From Ceratorhiza oryzae-sativae (taxonomy: Eukaryota; Basidiomycota; Agaricomycetes; Cantharellales; Ceratobasidiaceae): a DNA stretch of 64,000 nt. The stretch lies in contig JARWMV010000011.1 of NCBI GenBank assembly GCA_030998015.1, positions 248,001 to 312,000 of the forward strand, read 5' to 3'. Numbering within the stretch: the first letter of the stretch is position 1; the number at the start of each line of letters is the position of its first letter. The notes beneath the pieces are model-generated. The model made no database searches. It saw only the letters and a program-made list of their open reading frames with translations, and was not told where the DNA came from. Made by a program: the position numbers and the translations under genes. Positions 58,260 to 64,000 of this stretch are shown piece after piece.

Positions 58260-58979
58260 ATGGGTTTTCGGCTTGATCGTGGGTGGGCTCGGGATCCAAC
58301 GATCGCGGCTATTCGACATTTACACCCGTTATCCTTCACGACATTCACGGTGAAATCCAGCCGTGCGTTTCCCCCTTGCTCTGTGTTCACTCGAAATCTT
58401 GCAACACCACCGCCGCCGACACCAGTCTCGCAACGAACCAAGCCATACCTGTCCGCTCTCCAGGCCATCTCGGCCCGAACAGGCACACCGTTGCCATCCC
58501 TGATCGTCAGTTTTGCCGTCTTGCATGAAATCACGGCCATCGTGCCGCTCGTCGGGGTGTTTTTCGGAGCGAGGGCGTTGGGGGTGGGCGAAAAGGTCGT
58601 GTTGGTGATGAAAGAGCGCGGCCAAGGGGGGTGGGTTGACCAAAAGTGGAGCCAGTGGCTAGACGAGGGCGAGGCGTGGGCCGGACGCGTTGGGCGACGG
58701 TATGGGATCTTTGGGTTTGAAAAGGGCGAGAAAGTGGGCGAACGGAGGGTCCATCTGGCAGGCGATGTCGCAAATGCCGTCTTGGCGTATGGTGTTGGCA
58801 AGGTACGGTAACTTTAGCCTGGGACGCTTTGTCTCTGACTGGATGGGGGGATCTTCATGCAGGCCCTGCTACCGCTCCGGATCGGGATTTCGCTGTATCT
58901 CTCGCCGGCGTTCTCGCGTCAAATTGTTGAGCCTGTTCGGGTGGGGCTGATGAGGCTGTGGCCTGGGGGTCGGAGATGA
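58260..58979 (+). CDS. DUF1279 (FAM210-like) mitochondrial membrane protein
   Basis: Two exons: 58260-58802 and 58863-58979 (219 codons plus stop), joined GT-AG through a 60-nt intron. The Arg/Ser/Thr-rich, acid-free stretch around MGFRLDRGWARDPTIAAIRH and the SSRAFPP/FTRNLA segment look like a mitochondrial presequence. The DUF1279 core follows: LPSLIVSFAVLHEITAIVPL, VGVFFGARALGVGE, then HLAGDVANAVLAYGVGKALL, PLRIGISLYLSPAFSRQIV and a basic end. Relatives (FAM210A/B) sit in the inner mitochondrial membrane and affect mitochondrial translation and energy metabolism; the fungal role is unproven. The ATG at 58260 is the first in frame after an upstream stretch lacking presequence character. No defect seen. 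Confidence 0.83.
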
Positions 58980-59285
58980 CAAGTGTATGATGTACGGTTG
59001 GAATACGATAAGAACGGGTATAATTGTGCCCGATGCGGTGGCCGTCGCGGGACGGCGAAGGCCGCGCGCGCCACACGGGGTGATCCGGCCAGAGTGGTGC
59101 AACTGGGACGTGAGCCGGCGACGATAAAAGATGGTCTGTGCGGTTGCGGGCAGTTGCAAGCCCGCACAGACTCTGCTGCTTAGTCAGTTGCTTTCGCATG
59201 ACGCCGTCGATCATCGCTTGATGATGGGTGTTGTTCTGTTCCAGTGGTATATAGTCCAGCTCGCACCGCCGTCGCTGGCCCAGCC

Positions 59286-60595
59286 ATGCGTCCATCGGTC
59301 CAGTCTCCCCGCCCGCCCGAGTCCGACCTGCCCGTCGCGATCCACGAGCTGCCCGCCTCGGTGCTGCTGCTCATCGCCGGCGCCCTTGTCCCGCCGCTGC
59401 TCAAACACACCTTCCGCCTGCCGGCCTCGTACCGAGAGGGCCACAGCGCGCTGCTCGCCGCGTCCTCGACGTGTCGCGCGCTCAGGAATGCGTTCTTCCC
59501 CCTCGCCGCCCAGGTCATGCGCTCGCCCGGCCTGCGACCCCAGAACATCGCAGACCTCGGCGAGAGCGTGCGCGAGCTCGAGGCGAGGGTCGACTATCTC
59601 CTCACCGACGCGAGCCCAGAGCTCCGGGGATACGTCCGGTCAGTGATGATGACATTCATTTCGCGCCTGATTATCCGATCTCGGACACAACGTGTGCTTA
59701 TCTCCGTCTTTGGCTTGCACAGAAAACTCGACGTAGAGATACACGCCCGTGCGCCGAGCAGGCTCGTAGCCAAACTCGTCGCTCTCCTCCATGCCCTTCC
59801 TCATCTCCATTTCGTCGCCCTCAAGCTGCCCACGTACCGCGTGTTCCGAGACGCGTTCATCTCCGACTTGCGATCGACGATGCGAGCCCAGATGCTCGGC
59901 GTCACCGAGCTATGCATCGACGCTAAACTCACCTGGCTCCTCGAGTTTGTCCCCAACGTCCGAGAGCTCGCGATCTGGAGCTGGCCCAGCGACGTCGATC
60001 GTGATGGTGGACTGACGGCCGAAGAGACTCGCGATGGCTGGCGGACGTTTTTGGCTCGTGCGTTTTCCCCCTAACCACCCGCGTGTGGGTTTCGTTGGCC
60101 AAGGCATTGACGAGTGCCTCGCAGGGCTCCATGTGGACGCTCCGACCGTTCGGGAAGTCGAGGTCGGCGCACTGTCCATCTACGATGTCAACGAGCTCTT
60201 TGCTGTGCGCCCATATTTTTTAACCCCGCTCTTCTTGGCACCCGTTGATCGATCGTTCCTTTTCCATTCAGTCCTTGACAAACTACCCCCTGGCGAAACT
60301 TGATACTCTTCGTATCCTGCACCGCAAGGAAGAACACGGTGCCTTGCCTCTGCCGCACGACCACGTCCCACCCGACATGGCCCAAGACATCATCCACATC
60401 TGGCAAGACACCGAACAAGACGAGATCATCTCGGGACGCGCGGGCAACGTCCGGCGGATCGTGTATTTCGATCTACAGGAAGAGTGCGGGAGCGTGTATG
60501 TGCCCGATAAATCCAAGGCCGGGAAAGAAGGCAAGACCAAGGACGGCCAAGGACTTTGGACCGACGATGGCCCGGCCCTCGTGTTGAGTGTTTAA
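59286..60595 (+). CDS. F-box-like protein
   Basis: Four exons keep phase exactly: 59286-59638, 59723-60057, 60125-60204, 60272-60595 (363 codons plus stop). N-terminal F-box-like segment: IHELPASVLLLIAGALVPPL ... ALLAASSTCRALRNAFFPLA, the Leu-Pro-x-x-x-Leu ... Cys-Arg-x-Leu pattern used to bind Skp1 in SCF ubiquitin ligases. The middle has leucine-rich, repeat-like strands (LLHALPHLHFVALKLPTYRV, MLGVTELCIDAKLTWLLEFV, VRELAIWSW). The C-terminus is charged (PDMAQDIIHIWQDTEQDE, YVPDKSKAGKEGKTKDG). Such proteins are numerous in basidiomycetes and recruit unknown substrates. The codon use is GC-rich compared with the neighbouring accessory genes. The start at 59286 is the first ATG before the F-box. 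Confidence 0.68.
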
Positions 60596-61011
60596 AGGCT
60601 AGGGGTTGAGTGTCGCTCGGGCTCTTGTGGCTTGGATATATACCCCAAACTCTTCCCCCCCCCCCCGGACTGGTACAGAGTATATGCATATGACGAGGCC
60701 ATGCCCGAGATTGATACCAGCTGTCCCATCATGTTGTCATTCATTAAATATAGTCGGTCGTAAATAATACATATTGCGCTTGTATATCACGGTTGCCAGA
60801 CCACCAGTCGAGGCACCTATCAGAACAGCGGTAAATATGCCCTGACCTCGCGGGGGCGAGAATACGCTTCTCTACTGGCCATCTTCTCTTCTCGTCTCGG
60901 TCTTGATGCGTTACTGAAATATGTCCGGCGCACCGAAAGTTTCGTTACCCTTTCAAGTCCATAGTGTCCATGTCTTCTTTTTCCAGCCAAACTTTCGTCT
61001 CTTCTACACCG
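60596..61011. other. 3' flank of the F-box gene
   Basis: Contains a C12 run (60655-60666) and an AATAAT/AATATA-rich segment near 60740-60770 that may serve as a poly(A) region. No gene. Confidence 0.4.
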
Positions 61012-61255
61012 TATATCTAGTAGTTTAATCTCCGCAAGCGTTTGTCGATTAGCTACAGTAGTACACTTCTACTTTTCTTCTCTCGTAATATCTCGACGTA
61101 CCCAGGAATTCCATACAATAGTCCCACGTCTCCTCAGACTTGGCCAGGCACATTGCGAGATATAGTTTCGGTTATCTAGGGTACTTGGTTCCAAGACGTT
61201 TAGAACAGACCGGATAAGGAGGCGTGTGTACCGGCCGGTAGAGCGCTCGGTCATG
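61012..61255. repeat. Truncated copy of the segment at 63045-64000, with a 718-bp internal deletion
   Basis: 61012-61084 matches 63045-63117 and 61085 onward matches 63836-64000, so 718 bp (63118-63835) are missing here. Reading the minus strand gives the same peptide start as the gene at the window end (ERSTGRYTRLLIRSVLNVLE, PSTLDNRNYIS) and then shifts frame, because GCCGAG is GCGAG in this copy. It is a pseudogene fragment lying just downstream of the DUF6535-type gene. Confidence 0.85.
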
Positions 61256-61458
61256 AGGTATCGCAGGAGGTTGTGCTAGGCATAGGCCGAGGGCAATCGG
61301 GTCGTCCCGATCATCATCATGCACATTTCAACACTGTGCCTTGCGTACAGAGACCAGGAGATCTCTGAAACGCCTTGGATATGGATACGTTTATCATAGC
61401 TCCGCCAAGCTCTTTGGGCCAAGGTTTGGATGGGGATTGAAAGCGATACAAGTTCTTG

Positions 61459-63048
61459 CTAGATGTCGCGCGAGGCCCAAAGAAACAGCGGCAAAAGACC
61501 GATCAATCCGTAGAAAAGCAAGTCATCTCCGCTTTGTCCGATTGAGCTCATCTGTGTCTTGTAATGATGCAAACGTGCGGCGAGGATTTTTTCAGCCATG
61601 TCTTCAGGCCTGGAATCGAGGGTACCCAGCGAAGGGTTGAATTTTGAAAGAGCAGTGGCAGCTGAACAAAGAGTGAGAATGATAGCATAACGAAGACTGA
61701 CAGTGATATCTTCAGTCGATATCAACAGGGGTAAAATGGCATGTATGATTTCTGGGATGGAAGCACCTGTGTTGCCTTTAGATATTTGCCATACCAGATA
61801 ATGTCGGCACCCTTCCAAGAAGGCCAAGAGACTGGAATCATGAAGCTTGGTACCACGTTCGAGATGTTATCTGATGACGGAGAGCATTCTTCGTGTAGTA
61901 CGGTAGACAAGCTTTTGGACCTCATCCTGGTTTAATTCACCATGGAATCTCCGTGCCGAAACGCACGCGGGCATCAAGGCTGCAGAAGTTTTGATAAACT
62001 CGTCAGGACTGCCTAACGGGTCAAGATGGCCCTCAGCGAGTCTGTGATTTGAATAAATAAGGTTAATGTGAGTTGCTCATCTTGACGATCAATCTTCACG
62101 GCTCACGCACAGGGAATAGTAATTAGCAAGAGGATAGATATTGTATTCGACGACCTCGCCGACGACCCATTGAACCCGCCGACCTTGCTTGTATGTATGA
62201 GTTTCATCGACCGCAATTAGCCGCGACAGCGAACGAAAGATAGCAGCAGCCTGTCCATGGTGCCATAGGAATGGTCTCGGTTGTGCTTTCGACCTCTTTG
62301 CAATCATGGAGCAAACAAAACCCCTTGGTAATACGGTATAAAGCTTTTACCATAAGCCATGGATCTCGTACTCTAGCCTCCACCAGCATACAAACATTGA
62401 AATACCCCCGTAGTTTGGCGACGCAGAGTATAGCCGTATCTGCTATGAGGCATAAAGTGACTGGAAATGATGAGACTGTCAAGTATTATACCACCTTAAC
62501 TGCCCGAGGAATATAGTCTTTAGGGGGGTTGAGAGGGCTGTGTCGTACGGACACGATTCCGATATAAACGGCAAGCAGGTGGCTATCCCGTACAAGACGG
62601 CAAAGAGTGCAGCAATCGCCAGGACAGTTGTCGTCACTTGCCGGTTTATATCCCATAGGTATAACACAAGCCCCACTGCAAATAGCGCTAAAATGTTATA
62701 TGATAAATCAGTCTCAACGAACAATAACTTGATTTGCCAAGTGCAAGATGCATGAGTAGTGGCAGTGCGTCCATAATGCCTTGCATCTTCCATTGTACGA
62801 TACCGTCCCAACGCTTTTGTCGACGTCGAGCTTGTTCGTGAACTGGTCCAGATCTGCCTGAAAGGGACCTGTGGCACCATTTCTTGGCAAGCATCGCCAT
62901 TAGAGATACCCCAATGCTAATGCTGAGAGATGTGAGCCAGAGCGCATTAACCAGGATGGAAGCAGAAGACGGAATAAACTCATCCGAACCAACGCTGGAG
63001 GCAATCCGGTTTGGTTATTGGCCACGGCAATTAGCACATTTTGATATA
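61459..63048 (-). CDS. DUF6535-type multi-pass membrane protein, possibly decayed
   Basis: The minus strand from about 63030 codes ASILVNALWLTSLSISIGVS, LMAMLAKKWCHRSLSGRSGP, HEQARRRQKRWDGIVQWKMQ, GIMDALPLLMHLALGKS|TLF (intron about 62726-62690), and AVGLVLYLWDINRQVTTTVL, AIAALFAVLYGIATCLPFIS, CPYDTALSTPLK. This is the DUF6535 signature: TM helices around KxW, ARxRQxRxDG, LWDL and CPY. Downstream exons (62480-61459) have VEARVRDPWLMVKALYRITK, HHGQAAAIFRSLSRLIAVDE and YGLIGLLPLFLWAS. Two overlapping phases at 62210-62310 suggest a frameshift or an unseen splice. The usual N-terminal half of the domain is missing: the 5' side runs straight into the duplicated segment at 63045. Function unknown; such genes are numerous in agaricomycetes. 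Confidence 0.55.
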
Positions 63049-64000
63049 TCTAGTAGTTTAATCTCCGCAAGCGTTTGTCGATTAGCTACAGTGGTACACT
63101 TCTACTTTTCTTCTCTCTACCGCTCACTGTGTCTCTCTCTAAAAGTCGTACCATAGGACCCTGCCCCGCAACGTCTAAAATCGATCATTAGAAAAAAATG
63201 AAACACGGCAAGTGGATCGTTCCACATCACACAGTGGGAGCACACCAACCTCTTGGTCTTGGAGACAGGTAATAGCATACTCGAAGAATCCTTCTCGCTT
63301 TTATCCATCGCTCGTGCGCTTTTCTCCGTTCAAACTCTGCATACAGCCCGGACCATTTCTCGTACAGCCTGCTCGCACCACCCTGGAGCTGCGAAGCCTT
63401 ACCAGTCTGATATGGATTGTCTCCCCTATAAAGTTTGGCACCTCCTGTCGTGGTGTCGAGTGTCCTATAGTGATTCATTATCTCGACAATAATGCCGCCG
63501 TCCATTTCAAGAACTTTTCGGGCTGACATCATGTCGCGAAGCGGCTGGAACCAGATTGCCTCGAACTGCATTTCGTCAATCGTTGCCGGTAGCCCGTCAT
63601 GTGTGAAAGCGCGCTTTATATCGTTGAACTCGTCGCGTTGCAGCAAGGAATCCAGTGCTTGTAGGCGGACGTTTCGGCCCGAGAACGTTGCATTCAGGAT
63701 GCGCTGAACAACACGCCAGAGGCGCAGCATCGCCCGAGGAGAATTCTCGGGATCTGATTGAGCTGCAAGTTCGAACAGTCGCAGAGGAAGCTCGCAGCGC
63801 GCCATAATTTCCGAGTGCGTTGGTCTGGGATACACGTAATATCTCGACGTGCCCAGGAATTCTATACAATAGTCCCACATCTCCTCAGACTTGGCCAGGC
63901 ACATTGCCGAGATATAGTTTCGGTTATCTAGGGTACTTGGTTCCAAGACGTTGAGAACAGACCGGATAAGGAGGCGTGTGTACCGGCCAGTAGAGCGTTC
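63045..64000. repeat. Full-length copy of the duplicated segment, running off the window
   Basis: Matches the copy at 61012-61255 in the same orientation, apart from the 718 bp missing there. The two copies are 2,033 bp apart at their left ends and flank the DUF6535-type gene, as in a tandem segmental duplication. Confidence 0.8.
63227..64000 (-). CDS. Hypothetical protein, 5' end outside the window
   Basis: Uninterrupted minus-strand frame from the window edge to a stop at 63227 (about 257 codons). It begins ERSTGRYTRLLIRSVLNVLE, then PSTLDNRNYISAMCLAKSEE, MWDYCIEFLGTSRYYVYPRP, ALDSLLQRDEFNDIKRAFTH, ending WIKARRILRVCYYLSPRPRG. Helix-rich with no domain I recognise. It may be the N-terminal or middle part of a Rhizoctonia-type multi-gene family, since a truncated second copy lies at 61012-61255 next to a DUF6535-type gene. 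No start codon can be chosen because the frame is open to the edge. Confidence 0.5.
   Translation of the reverse strand, partial: ERSTGRYTRLLIRSVLNVLEPSTLDNRNYISAMCLAKSEEMWDYCIEFLGTSRYYVYPRPTHSEIMARCELPLRLFELAAQSDPENSPRAMLRLWRVVQRILNATFSGRNVRLQALDSLLQRDEFNDIKRAFTHDGLPATIDEMQFEAIWFQPLRDMMSARKVLEMDGGIIVEIMNHYRTLDTTTGGAKLYRGDNPYQTGKASQLQGGASRLYEKWSGLYAEFERRKAHERWIKARRILRVCYYLSPRPRGWCAPTV

Noticed and set aside
56649..60666. Poly-C runs (56649-56660 and 60655-60666) as regulatory elements
   Set aside because: Simple homopolymers; the first lies in an intron polypyrimidine tract and the second in a 3' flank, with nothing else in common.
1..64000. CRISPR arrays, prokaryotic operons, rRNA or complete tRNA genes
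   Set aside because: Looked for on both strands; none seen, and the spliced genes show a eukaryotic genome.

Overview
The window is nuclear DNA from a filamentous basidiomycete, most likely an Agaricomycete close to Rhizoctonia/Ceratobasidium. Genes are split by many GT-AG introns of about 45-60 nt, the conserved proteins are fungal (HDEL-tailed BiP, fungal QCR6, Kre9/Knh1-like wall protein), and several families are ones known mainly from basidiomycetes (Plavaka-type transposase, DUF6698-like, DUF6535-like, WD40-kinase fusions, WW-like membrane proteins). The species assignment is inference from family content, not a database hit.

Layout. 0-7 kb: cystathionine gamma-lyase (58-1663, +), a 2.9-kb gap, then a secreted FAD-linked (berberine-bridge-type) oxidoreductase (4565-6567, +). 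7.7-22.4 kb is a transposon nest: a Plavaka transposase gene (7759-12044, -), then a decayed DUF6698-like gene (about 12660-22385, +) split by a LINE (14736-22190, -) with 14-bp target-site duplications. That LINE keeps an intact 1,357-codon EN-RT-RNase H frame and has a second, dead LINE (14928-17981, -) inside its 3' UTR. 25.6-34.1 kb is a conserved block: TCAB1/WRAP53-like WD40 protein (-), PIAS/Siz-type SUMO E3 ligase (+), and the ER chaperone BiP/Kar2 (-) with UPR-type promoter motifs. 34.7-42.7 kb is a Ty3/Gypsy element (-) with unusually short 91/99-bp LTRs, a canonical -1 slippery heptamer in a 31-nt gag/pol overlap, and a 1.3-kb solo LTR of another element inside gag. 44-54.6 kb is accessory and decaying: WD40-kinase fusion with two stops (-), LINE RNase H fragment (-), hypothetical gene (-), kinase-like pseudogene (+), WW/TM membrane-protein gene with a stop (-). 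56-60.6 kb is a dense block of ordinary genes: Kre9/Knh1-type protein (+), QCR6 (-), DUF1279/FAM210-like (+), F-box-like (+). 61-64 kb holds a DUF6535-type gene between two copies of a duplicated segment, one copy carrying a 718-bp internal deletion.

Two damage patterns run through the window. In-frame stops in mobile or accessory genes are mostly TGA where the family context suggests CGA, i.e. C-to-T at CpG, as expected of methylation-linked decay or RIP-like mutation. Separately, conserved and otherwise healthy genes (BiP, FAD oxidoreductase, Kre9-like, probably QCR6) each lack one or two bases within short G or C runs. Summed exon lengths are exactly one or two bases short of an open frame, which points to residual assembly indels rather than real pseudogenes. 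No unmistakably new multi-gene system was found. The most notable structures are the mini-LTR Gypsy element with its frameshift site and the nested, TSD-bounded retrotransposons.
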